From Alisma plantago-aquatica (Eukaryota; Streptophyta; Magnoliopsida; Alismatales; Alismataceae), in assembly GCA_963693085.1 (NCBI GenBank), contig OY856413.1:541336379-541400378 (forward strand): a stretch of DNA of 64,000 nucleotides. Direction: 5' to 3'. The first letter of the stretch is position 1; every line of letters begins with the position of its first letter. Shown here in pieces: positions 32,668-44,556 of the stretch. Under the pieces are notes generated by a model that was not told where the DNA came from, did not search any database, and saw only the letters and a list, made by a program, of their open reading frames with translations. Position numbers and translations under genes: made by a program.

Positions 32668-35600
32668 TGTGACGTCCCCATATTTTCTAAAACTTAATCT
32701 GATGTGTGACGTCCAAATTGAAACCCTCACCTCAGCGAGAATCCCAATTTAACATCCCACTCAAGGCTAAGAAGAAGAAGATCAGAGGAAGTCAGAAGGA
32801 AACACAGTAGCACATGTACATGAACAATAAACAAACCATACACACATGTTCACCATTCAACATATAATTACAACATGAATTGTTACAACATTTGATATTA
32901 CATATTGAACAGCAAACTACTCAACATATACATGTTCTACAACTAAACAACAGGATCTTAAGACAACAGGTCCACCTGTACATCAGCTCGCTACACAACT
33001 CTCTCTATCTTGGATCTTCAAGAGCATAACCACAACCTAAACAAAAGATTACATGTGGTACACGTCAGCACAATATTTCAAGAATATTGTACTGAGTACG
33101 CCTACGTGTCTTTTTATATACCTCTCATCATATCTTGACAATAAGATAAAACTAATACTTGGCAGCATTAAACAAAATATAAGAAAAGGCGTATAGTTGC
33201 ACAAAGATATTTGTTACCAGAAGAGAACACATATTTTAGGCACATTTCCATTATATGTAAACTTGATCAACCACATGCACTATTCTACCAAAGAGATTTA
33301 GTGCTCACATGTACTATTCTGCCAAAGAGATTTAGTACTTCATAAATGCACTATTCTGCCAAAGAGATTTAGTGCTCACATGTACTATTCTGCCAAAGAG
33401 ATTTAGTACTTTCATCAATGCACTATTCTACCAAAGAGATTTAGTGCTATCATATAATGGACCATATATCTTATGTTTCATGTGTTCATAGCAATAAGTA
33501 CGAAAAATCAGGCAACATATCATACCAGAACAATCATTTCATCCAATACCATATGCCAAGTATTTTACTATGCATATAACACAAGCATATTGAATAATAA
33601 GCCAAGTAAGAGGTAATGGCGTACCTTGATCAAGAACAAACCTAATCATCAGATATCCCTCATGTCAACTATACCTTTGGTTAAACCTGATCAAGACAAG
33701 ACCATATACTATCATCAGGTTCTCATCCTATTATATCTCCTCTTAACCCTAATCGTGCTCATATTAGGGTTTCACTTTATCTCATTAGGATATATACATT
33801 ATCACTTTCATTCTCATCTTCGAATTATATCACTGTTCTCATATTCCAGATTAGGATACATAACCTAACATCAGGTTCCATATCATTATTTATACATATT
33901 AACTCTAATTTAAATGTATTACTCAAATTAGGGTATCATCTTCATATAACATGGATTTTGTGAATATAACTGATCTCAAATTTATATATTATGTTCCAGT
34001 TACAGATATGAGGGTTTTCTGTAAATCTCATCATTTATTGAGCATGTGTGCATTAATTGCATTATCTTTAATGTTATTAGCCTTAATTAGACATATTAAT
34101 CAATTTACGTAATTTTATGCATCAACATGATCATCACTGACATCAGGTGCACTATAAGCATTATTATGGAGTTACTGACATTTTTCCATAATTTTATGTC
34201 ATCATTTGTTATTTATTATTCATTAAATAAGCATTACACATCTTTCATGATATCACTGAGATTTAATCATCAAAAGCCTGATATTATACTTTCATGTGTT
34301 CCCCTAATTTTTCTGAGAATTTTGGTATATTATATGCATTTTTCTGATCACTGTGCTATTTTCTATGAATTTTAGAAGATCTCCATATTAACTGAACATT
34401 TTACCTTAAGCGGCCAATCCGGCATCGCCACGTGTCCACCCAGGGCACGGGTTCTGCCTCACACTGGGTCGTGGTTCATCTGGTCTGGAGCCGGTTCGGG
34501 ATGTAATATGGGTCGGTCTGCATCCTTTCTTCTTTCTCCGCCCCCTTCATTCCCTCATTCGACGCGGTCTGTCCGCATGATTGATCCGCCTCCGTGGGGC
34601 TGTCCTTAGGCAAGGATGCATCGCCTCGTGCCTGATGCTGTGGGCTTGAGTGTCGCCTCACACCAGAACGAAGGCAAGGAGTCTTGCGTTCCTCTACCTC
34701 ACAACCCCGCCGCCGTGAAGGAGGGCTCCGGCGAGCAACCAGTACTGATCCAACTCTCCTCCCTAACCTACAAAGGCTTCCATCATCTTCGGTTGATCAT
34801 CTAGAGCGTCACCAGCCACTCAGGTCTCCAGCTAGACATCTAGAGCTCCACTCGCACCTACTCTCCGCCGTTGCGGTGAGGTTCTACTCCGTGGTTTGTG
34901 CGATATCACCACTGCGTATACACGTTCATCATCGCGCTCATCGCGTGAACAAGGTTTCGACTGACCCATTCTCCCCTTTCTCTCCTTCTCGACGTCATCC
35001 ATCTCTCCGATATGCTCTGTGCAAGATGAACACTTCCATCTTGTTCCTGGTCCGTGAGCCATCGGTGATGGTTGTTGCTTCCTCTGTTCCGCACCGTGGC
35101 TAACTGGTTTCTTTCCTTAGCCTTCCCTCTTTTGAGCACTCAACTACGATCTGATCATGCTAGTCCTTCTCCAACTCATTTCTCCCCTACGGTTGGCAAT
35201 GGAGCGATCGAGGTGTATGGGGGTCTCTCTCTCTCTCTCTCCGTAGGCTTGCATATGCTCCGAGAGAGGTTCTACATGTAGCCCACGATCGGATGAAGGA
35301 AAATGCCCATAAGTTTCGCTCTAGGGCCATGACTTTGACGTGGGTTTGGTTGAGGCTCAGTTGTGTTTCACCCCTACGAATAGCTGATAACCGCAGGGCA
35401 TGCAATATGGATTGTTGAGTCCTTGTGTGGCTGAGATGCAGTTACACTAGTTGCTCTTCTTGTTTACTCAAAAGCATAATGCATCTAGTCAAAGGCTTGT
35501 GTCTTTTTTATCCATTAGCAACCCATGTGATAACCAGTGTTGCCCTAACTAACTTAGTTGTATGTTCATCAATATTAGTCAATTAAACAACCTCAACCAT

Positions 35601-35877
35601 CTATACTTTTCTCCAGGAATATCCCAATATCTTAGAATCTAAACCATTGGTTCCTCATCATATCATCAACTTTTGATGAAATCTTGGTACCAAAACTATT
35701 ACTATTTGAATTATCACTACAATACCTCAAGGAGACATGAACTCAGAGTTCTTCTATCAACATTGGTCTATTTCAAAACATTATTCAAATACTTAAAATT
35801 CTTAAATCAACTCAAACCCACAAGAGTTCACTTATGTTCTTAGATATCTAAGGAATCCAATAGATCACTCTATCACA
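32668..35877 (-). repeat. Array LTR 2
   Basis: About 3.21 kb, matching LTR 1 with scattered substitutions. TATA box at 33111-33120, GC-rich island at about 34405-35125. Ends in CTATCACA, the complement of TGTGATAG. Confidence 0.65.
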
Positions 35878-38137
35878 TCCTACACACCTTAAAAGACATT
35901 TCGTCCTCGAAATTAAGCCCAAAAATCCAGTCTTTCACATCATATACAGCTTAAAAGAACTTTCGTCCTCGAAAGTAAACCATACTCATACTTCCAGGGA
36001 AAACATCATCTTGCATTCATCAACATATAGGCACCATTCTATGTACAACATAGACAAAAGCTCCATAACTATATCCAAGCTACTAGGTGTTTTCAAACAT
36101 ATAAGGTGATACATGGGTGAACCGCTCATCATATAACATGGTTTAGGGGGCTTAGGTTACATCATTACGTATCTCATATGTTAGGTTTGCATCCTTGCCT
36201 TTACCCATGCATTAGGGTTCCCACATCATATTCCATGTTCTAAAGGAGTTAACTAAGATGAACTCATACATCAAGGTGTAATCAACATTTTATTGAGCTA
36301 ATTATTAGAACATGTTCAACATTAACATATGCCTTTTAGGAGGGAGTTAACTAAAGTTAACCCACTTTATTCATCTAGATCATGTCAAGGTTTCATAATA
36401 AACTGTAATCTTTATTGGTGATTTCATCACAAGATTAACCTACAGTTTCACATTATCATCATTATTCATGTATATGGTTAACCATTTATACTTTGATATC
36501 TATTAAACCATTTCTAGGTTTTCATCATATCATGTCTATATATCACATCTCGAGATTAGATCACATCTCTACATGTATTATAGCATGGTTGTGTTAAACA
36601 AACTTATATAAGTGTCTTATCAAACATATATCAAAACTTTATCTAGTCCAACTGAGGTTATCCTGACCCATACCATGAGAGTAGTGCCATGCTCAGTCTC
36701 TCTGAGCTCACTCAACTCTATGAGTATCTCATATGTATATACTTTATCCTCCCTCCTTGGTTTAGGGTTCTTAGATTACCTCATTGGCACTAGGGATAGC
36801 CATACAAGCTCTAGCCACATAAGCACAAACCAAACCATGTTATTACATACTCTTCATAGGTCTCTACCCATGAGACATGCATACCCAAAACTCTCTTATA
36901 TATACACATCACTAGATTCCTACATGGGGAACCACCAACCCGAGCATGAGGCTTCACAAAAACTAAAAACATAGCTACCTCCTCCAGGGTCTTGGGCTCT
37001 CTCTCCCTCACCCAGGTGGCAGTCACTCATATTCATACTCACATGCACATATATCTAGCCTCTCTCTGTCTCTAGGGTTTGGACCTCCCAAGGACATCTA
37101 GGGTTTAGGAAAACTATAGGAATCATACATAGAGCGACTCAACTCAATCACTCAGGAGTATTCTAGTTTAGGACATATCATATCACATATTTCTCATATC
37201 ATGGAGTCTAGGTTCTCTGACCTTCTCCCTGTGGGTCTCACTCTCTCTTGAGCTAACCCCCAAACTGGTCCTAACACTAGACGTCCTCCTTTGTAAAAGA
37301 GCTTGAGGCTCATGCTGACTCACAACTTGTCTTAACTTAACATATCTTATCTCATAAAAGAATGCATACTTGCATCATTAAAACTTATTTCCAAAACCTC
37401 AAAACTGAACTTAAGTCCTCGAAGACAAACATAGATTATCATAACCATCTTATATCATCTATGTAAGACTTACATCATATCATCAAAACCTATTTCATCT
37501 ATTCCATATATCATATATGCCAAACAAGGCTCTAGACATCTAATCTAGAACTATCTCTCTTCTTGACTGATGTCATTCACTTTCACTTAGTTTGCATGAT
37601 CACCTCCTACTCGTTCATGTGTGGGGACACATTTTTGTAATACATGTACATAATAAAATATTATATAGTTTTTCTCCGATAAAACAAGCGTCAGAGAAAA
37701 CTATCGAGGTTCGATCCGTTTGGAATCAAAAACCAAATCCATAAACGAGTGTCCCACACATAGTAGAGAGTCTAGTGTCATGAAAACTAAGGAAAGGGGT
37801 GAGAACAAGGGGTAGACTAGTGTAGCTACTCTAGACAACGAGCGCCATATGTCTAGGGTTTCTCTTCCCTTGATGCACGTCATTTCCAAATAGTGCAACG
37901 TCCCATACCGCTGCACTACAAGGAAAGAACGACATCTAAGGACTTGCTACTCAACAAGCACCAGTCTAGACCTAGTTCTCGGACATCTAGGTGCTAACCT
38001 AGAGGCTAGGTCAGATCTAGTCTCTAAAAGATGACTAATCTAACCCTAAAAGATTATTAAGGTTCAAGGTTCTCAAGTTTTTAGTTGCATAATGAGCAAA
38101 TGTCACGCTTTGCTATTGTTCATGCTCTAATACCACC
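35878..38137 (-). other. Array internal region 2
   Basis: About 2.26 kb, collinear with 30409-32667, with the pol-tail relics at about 35896-35912 and 35958-35975. The primer-binding site at 38124-38135 carries one transition (TGGTATTAGAGC), so this unit could no longer prime perfectly. No coding capacity. Confidence 0.65.
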
Positions 38138-41100
38138 TGTGACTTCCCCGGATTTTCTAAAACTTAATCTGATGTGTGACGTCCAAATTGAAACCCTCAC
38201 CTCAGTGAGAATCCCAATTTAACATCCCATACAAGGCTAAGAAGAAGAAGATCAGAGGAAGTCAGAAGGAAACACAGTAGCACATGTACATGAACAATAA
38301 ACAAACCATACACACATGTTCACCATTCAACATATAATTACAACATGAATTCTTAAAACATTTGATATTACATATTGAACAGCAAACTACTCAACATATA
38401 CATGTTCTACAACTAAACAACAGGATCTTAAGACAACATGTCCACCTGTACATCAGCTCGCTACACAACTCTCTCTATCTTGGATCTTCAAGAGCATAAC
38501 CACAACCTAAACAAAAGATTACATGCGGTACATGTCAGCACAATATTTCAAGAATATTGTACTGAGTACGCCTACGTGTTTTTATATACCTCTCATCATA
38601 TCTTGGCAATAAGATAAAACTAATACTTGGCAGCATTAAACAAAATATAAGAAAAGGCGTATAGTTGCACAAAGATATTTGTTACCAGAAGAGAACACAT
38701 ATTTTAGGCACATTTCCATTATATGTAAACTTGATCAACCACATGCACTATTCTACCAAAGAGATTTAGTGCTCACATGTACTATTCTGCCAAAGAGATT
38801 TAGTACTTCATAAATGCACTATTCTGCCAAAGAGATTTAGTGCTCACATGTACTATTCTACCAAAGAGATTTAGTACTTTCATCAATGCACTATTCTACC
38901 AAAGAGATTTAGTGATATCATATAATGGACCATATATCTTATGTTTCATGTGTTCATAGCAATAAGTACGAAAAATCAGGAAACATATCATACCAGAACA
39001 ATCATTTCATCCAATACCATATGCCAAGTATTTTACTATGCATATAACACAAGCATATTGAATAATAAGCCAAGTAAGAGGTAATGGCATACCTTGATCA
39101 AGAACAAACCTAATCATCAGATATCCCTCATGTCAACTATATCTTTGGTTAAACCTGATCAAGACAAGACCATATACTATCATCAGGTTCTCATCCTATT
39201 ATATCTCCTCTTAACCCTAATCGTGCTCATATTAGGGTTTCACTTTATCTCATTAGGATATATACATTATCACTTTCATTCTCATCTTAGAATTATCTCA
39301 CTATTATCATATTCTAGATTAGGATACATAACCTAACATCAGGTTCCATATCATTATTTATACATATTAACTCTAAGTTAAATGTATTACTCAAATTAGG
39401 GTATCATCACATGTTTCAAGGTTCATCTTCATATAACATGGATTTCGTGAATATAACTGATCTCAAATTTATATATTATGTTCCAGTTACAGATATGAGG
39501 GTTTTTTGTAAATCTCATCATTTATTGAGCATGTGTGCATTAATTGCATTATCTTTAACGTTATTAGCCGTAATTAGACATATTAATCAAATTACGTAAT
39601 TTCGTGCATCAACATGATCATCACTGACATCAGGTGCACTATAAGCATTATTATGGAGTTATTGACATTTTTCCATAATTTTATGTCATCATTTGTTATT
39701 TATTATTCATTAAATAAGCATTACACATCTTTCATGATATCACTGAGATTTAATCATCAAAAGCCTGATATTATACTTTCATTGTGTTCCACTAATGTTT
39801 CTAAGAATTTTGGTATATTATATGCATTTTTCTGATCACTTTGCTATTTTCTATGAATTTTAGAAGATCTTCATATTAACTGAACATTTTACCTTAGGCG
39901 GCCAATCCGGCATCGCCACGTGTCCACCCAGGGCACGGGTTCTGCCTCACACTGGGCCGTGGTTCATCTGGTCTGGAGCCGATTCGGGATGTAATATGGG
40001 TCGGTCTGCATCCTTTCTTCTTTCTCCGTCCCCTTCATTCCCTCGTTCGACGCGGTCTGTCTGCGGGATTGATCCACCGCCGTGCGGCTGTCCTTCAGCA
40101 AGGTTGCCTCGTCTCGCGCCTGATGCTGTGGGCTTGAGTGTCGCCTCACACTAGAACGAAGGCAAGGAGTCTTGCGCTCCTCTACCTCACAACCCCGCCG
40201 CCGTGAAGGAGGGCTCCGGCGAGCAACCGGTACTGATCCAACTCTCCTCCCTAACCTACGAAGGCTTCCATCATCTTCAGTTGATCATCTAGAGCGTCTC
40301 TAGCCAATCAGGTCTCCAGCTAGACATCTAGAGCTCCACTCGCACCTACTCGCCGCCGCTGCGGTGAGGTTCTTCTCCGTGGTCTGTGCGATCTCACCAC
40401 TGCGTCCACATGTTCATCATCGCGCTCGCCGCGTGAACAAGGTCTCAACTGACCCATTCTCCCCTTTCTCTCCTTCTCGACATCATCCATCTCTCCGATC
40501 TGCTCTATGCAAGATGAACACTTCCATCTTGTTCCTGGTCCGTGAGTCGTCAGTGACAGTTGCTGCTTCCTCTATTTTGCACAGTGGCTAACTGGTCTCT
40601 TTCCTTAGCCTTCCCTCTTTTGAGCACTCAGCTACGATCTGATCATGCTAGTCCTTCTCCATCTCATTTCTCCCCTGCGGTTGGCAATGGAGCGATCGAG
40701 GTGTATGGGGGTCTCTCTCTCTCTCTCTGTAGGCTTGCATATGCTCTGAGAGAGGTTCTAAATGTAGCCCACGATCGGACGAAGGACACTGCCCATAAGT
40801 TTCACTCTAGGGCCATGACTTTGATGTGGGTTTGGTTGAGGCTCAGTTGTGTTTCACCCCTACGAATAGCTGATAACCGCAGGGCATGCAATATGGATTG
40901 CTGAGTCCTTGTGTGGATGAGATGCAGTTACACTAGTTGCTCTTCTTGTTTACTCAAAAGCATAATGTGTCTAGTCAAAGGCTTGTGTCTCTTTTATCCA
41001 TTAGCAACCCATGTAATAACCAGTGTCGCCCTAACTAAGTCTAAAACAACATTAAATCTTAGATGTATGTTCATCGATATTAGTCAATTAAACAACCTCA

Positions 41101-41382
41101 ACCATCTATACTTTTCTCCAGGAATATCCCAATATCTTAGAATCTAAACCATTGGTTCCTCGTCATATCATCAACTTTCGATGAAATCTTGGTACCAAAA
41201 CTATTACTATTTGAATTATCACTACAATACCTCAAGGAGACATGAACTCAGAGTTCTGCTATCAACATTGGTCTATTTCAAAACATTATTCAAATACTTA
41301 AAATTCTTAAATCAACTCAAACCCACAAGAGTTCACTTATGTTTTTAGATTTCTAAGGAATCCAAAAGATCACTCTATCACA
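38138..41382 (-). repeat. Array LTR 3
   Basis: About 3.25 kb, same layout as LTR 2. Its first bases read TGTGACTTCC, one change from the family start. TATA-like box at 38579-38587; GC-rich island at about 39895-40610. Confidence 0.65.
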
Positions 41383-43089
41383 TCCTACACACCTTAAAAG
41401 ACATTTCGTCCTCGAAATTAAGCCCAAAAATCAAGTCTTTCACATCATATACATCTTAAAAGAACTTTCGTCCTTGAAAGTAAACCATACTCATACTTCC
41501 AGGGAAAACCTCATCTTGCATTCATCAACAAATAGGCACCATTCTATGTACAACATAGACAAAAGCTCCATAACTATATCCAATCTACTATGTGTTTTCA
41601 AACATCTAAGGTGATACATGGGTGAACCACTCATCATATAACATGGTTTAGGGGCTTAGGTTACATCATTACGTATCTCATATATTAGGTTTGCATCCTT
41701 GCCTTTACCCATGCATTAGGGTTCCCACATCATATTCCATGTTCTAAAGGAGTTAACTAAGATGAACTCATACATCAAGGTGTCATCAACATTTTATTGA
41801 GCTAATTATTAGAACATGTTCAACATTAACATATGCCTTTTAGGAGGGAGTTAACTAAAGTTAACCCACTTTATTCATCTAGATCATGTCAAGGTTTCAT
41901 AATAAACTGTAATCTTTATTGGTGATTTCATCACAAGATTAACCTACAGTTTCACATTATCATCATTATTCATGTATATGGTTAACCATTTATACTTTGA
42001 TATCTATTAAACCATTTCTAGGTTTTCATCATATCATGTCTATATATCACATCTCGAGATTAGATCACATCTCGACATGTATTATATCATGGTTGTGTTA
42101 AACAAACTTATATAAGTGGCTTATCAAACATATATCAAAACTTTATCTAGTCCAACTGAGGTTATCCTGACCCATATCATGAGAGTAGTGCCATGCTCAG
42201 TCTCTTTGAGCTCACTCAACTCTATGAGTATCTCATATGTATATACTTTATCCTCCCTCCTTGGTTTAGGGTTCTTAGATTACCTCATTGGCACTAGGGA
42301 TAGCCATACAAGCTCTAGCCACATAAGCACAAACCAAAACATGCTATTACATACTCTTCATAGGTCTCTACCCATGAGACATGCTTACCCAAAATTCTCT
42401 TATATATACACATCACTAGATTCCTACATGGGGAACCACCAACCCGAGCATGAGGCTTCACAAAAACTAAAAACATAGCTACCTCCTCCAGGGTCTTGGG
42501 CTCTCTCTCCCTCACCCAGATGGCGGGCACTCATATTCATACTCACATGCACATATATCCTGCCTCTCTCTGTCTCTAGGGTTTGGTCCTCCCAAGGACA
42601 TCTAGGGTTTAGGAAAACTATAGGAATCATACATAGAGCGACTCAACTCAATCACTCAGGAGTATTCTAGTTTAGGACATATCATATCACATATTTCTCA
42701 TATCATGGAGTCTAGGTTCTCTGACCTTCTCCCTGTGGGTCTCGCTCTCTCTTGAGCTAACCCCCAAACTGGTCCTAATACTAGAGGTCCTCCTTTTTAA
42801 AAGAGCTTGGGGCTCATGCTGACTCACAACTTGTCTTAACTTAACATATCTTATCTCATAAAAGAATGCATACTTGCATCATTAAAACTTATTTCCAAAA
42901 CCTCAAAACTGAACTTAAGTCCTCGAAGACAAACATAGATTATCATAACCATCTTATATCATCTATGTAAGACTTACATCATATCATCAAAACCTATTTC
43001 ATCTATTCCATCTATCATATATGCCAAACAAGGCTCTAGACATCTAATATAGAGCTATCTCTCTTCTAGACTGATGTCATTCACTTTCA
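41383..43089 (-). other. Array internal region 3, truncated
   Basis: About 1.7 kb matching the left part of the other internal regions up to CATTCACTTTCA, then abrupt change to gypsy sequence at 43090. The primer-binding site and the 5' LTR that should follow are missing, together with part of the gypsy protease frame. Confidence 0.65.
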
Positions 43090-44430
43090 TCAGGCGATAA
43101 AAGAGTTTGTTGCACTCGGGTCAACCAGAACAGATATAAAGCAAGAAGAAGACATATCAGAATGAAATAACTCCATCTGACATGTCACTACTCATGGGTT
43201 GACTATCGCCTCCGACTGACTCATAGCATAGAATCGAGTCGTTGCTTGCTGTCCACGTCCTCGGTTTCCTTGAGCAGACAAACCTGCTTGTGATGCTTGA
43301 CCGCGTCCTCGCCCTCTGCTACTACTGGGCTGCTGTCCATCAGACCCTTGATGAATCTGTCTCGGTTGTTGCGTTACTTCAACATCTCTTCTTGGGAAAC
43401 TCGACTTGAAATACCTCGTCTGACCGCAGATATAGCATCTCTTAACTTCAAACTGTGGCCTAGATGGCCCTGTCACTTCCACAAAAGCTGTATTGTGTGC
43501 CCTCGACGGTGAAGAAACATAACCTCTTGCCTTACTTGGAGACCACTGAGATGGTGCACTGGTACCTCTCAGCACTGACGGTGTTGAAAACCTTGGCTTC
43601 TTGAAGCCACAAAACCCCTGTCCCTAGAACTGAGAAGGTCTCTTCTTAGACATAGATTCCCTTTTCTCCCTAACTGATCGTTCGATCCTCCGGATGGATT
43701 CCACTAACGTAGAAAACCGCTCTCGATTCTCCAATGCAGATACATGTGTTGTCAGCTTGGAACTTAGACCTTTCTCAAAGCGTCTAATCCGCTCCTCATC
43801 TGTTGCCGCCATGTGAGGACAAAACTTCAGCAAGTCCATGACCTTGGCTTCATTCTCAGTGATGTTCATCGTTCCTTTTCGTAGGCTCTCAAAATGACTG
43901 ATCTTCTCATCCAGATACGTCTTCGGGAAGTATCTACTGACGAACTCGCATCGGAAAACCTCCCAACCGATCACCTCACCAGGTCACTTCTCTTCTTCAA
44001 TGGTCCACCAGTGACCAGCACAACCCTTCAGAATGTAGACAACATGCTTGACTTTCTCCGCTTTGGGGATGTCAAGGATCTGAAAAGCCTTCTCAAGACT
44101 TGTCAGCCACAGATCTGCATTGACTGGATCAGCCATTCCAGCATAATCCGAAGCTCTGACTCGGAGAAGCCGCTCAAAGGTCTTCCCAATACCCAATGCT
44201 TCTCCATGAGGAGCCTGTGCTCTTGGGGGAGGCACTGGCAATCGCTCAACCATGGGATTCATTGTAGCCATCATCTGCCCCATAAGCTGTTGATAGGCAG
44301 GATGTTCAAGAATGGCTGGGTCAGGTTGGGTGACCTCAGGCACCCGATCTTCATGTGCCTGCCCTAAAGCTCCATCAACTGATGCAGCATCGCTATGCTC
44401 AGGAGCATGTTCTTCATGGTTTCTAGACAT
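43090..44430 (-). pseudogene. Gypsy gag and start of protease
   Basis: Read leftwards from ATG 44428-44430 (MSRNHEEH) in one frame to 43090. The gag core is recognisable by HWWTIEEEK, VSRYFPKTYLDEKI and FEKGLSSKL; a basic, Ser-rich region and a zinc knuckle remnant follow. The knuckle reads CYICGQTRYFKSSF: the third ligand His is Tyr and the last Cys is Phe, so it could not bind zinc. The frame continues past the stop at 43192 to the protease active-site region (VLVDPSATNSFIA), where the array cuts it. Premature stops are TGA 43984, TAG 43624 and TGA 43192. The paralogue at 1-694 still has CGA at the first of these. Confidence 0.9.
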
Positions 44431-44556
44431 CTTGGCTTTTTTTCCACTGAGGGTAGAGGATGATTGTTAGAAAATCTGGAAAACTCACAAGAACAGACAA
44501 AACCTAGTCCTAAATCCCTATAGACTCAGCGAACCTAGGGCTCTGATACCAAAACT
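44431..44556 (-). promoter_or_regulatory. Gypsy leader with primer-binding site
   Basis: Untranslated leader. TGGTATCAGAGC on the minus strand at 44540-44551, five bases from the 5' LTR end, matches initiator tRNA-Met perfectly. Confidence 0.88.

Larger units (their letters stand above)
27235..43089 (-). mobile_element. Tandem array of a non-coding LTR retrotransposon
   Basis: Three collinear copies of a roughly 5.45-kb unit (27235-32667, 32668-38137, 38138-43089), each starting TGTGACGTCC. In two of them a minus-strand primer-binding site (32654-32665, 38124-38135) sits directly next to that start, which identifies LTR 3' ends. My reading is LTR-internal-LTR-internal-LTR-partial internal. 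No unit has coding capacity. It replaces a segment of the gypsy protease region. No matching target duplication exists (ACACA on the left, TCAGG on the right), and several dozen protease codons are missing, so the right end was deleted with adjacent host sequence. It resembles LARD-type non-autonomous elements. Confidence 0.85.
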
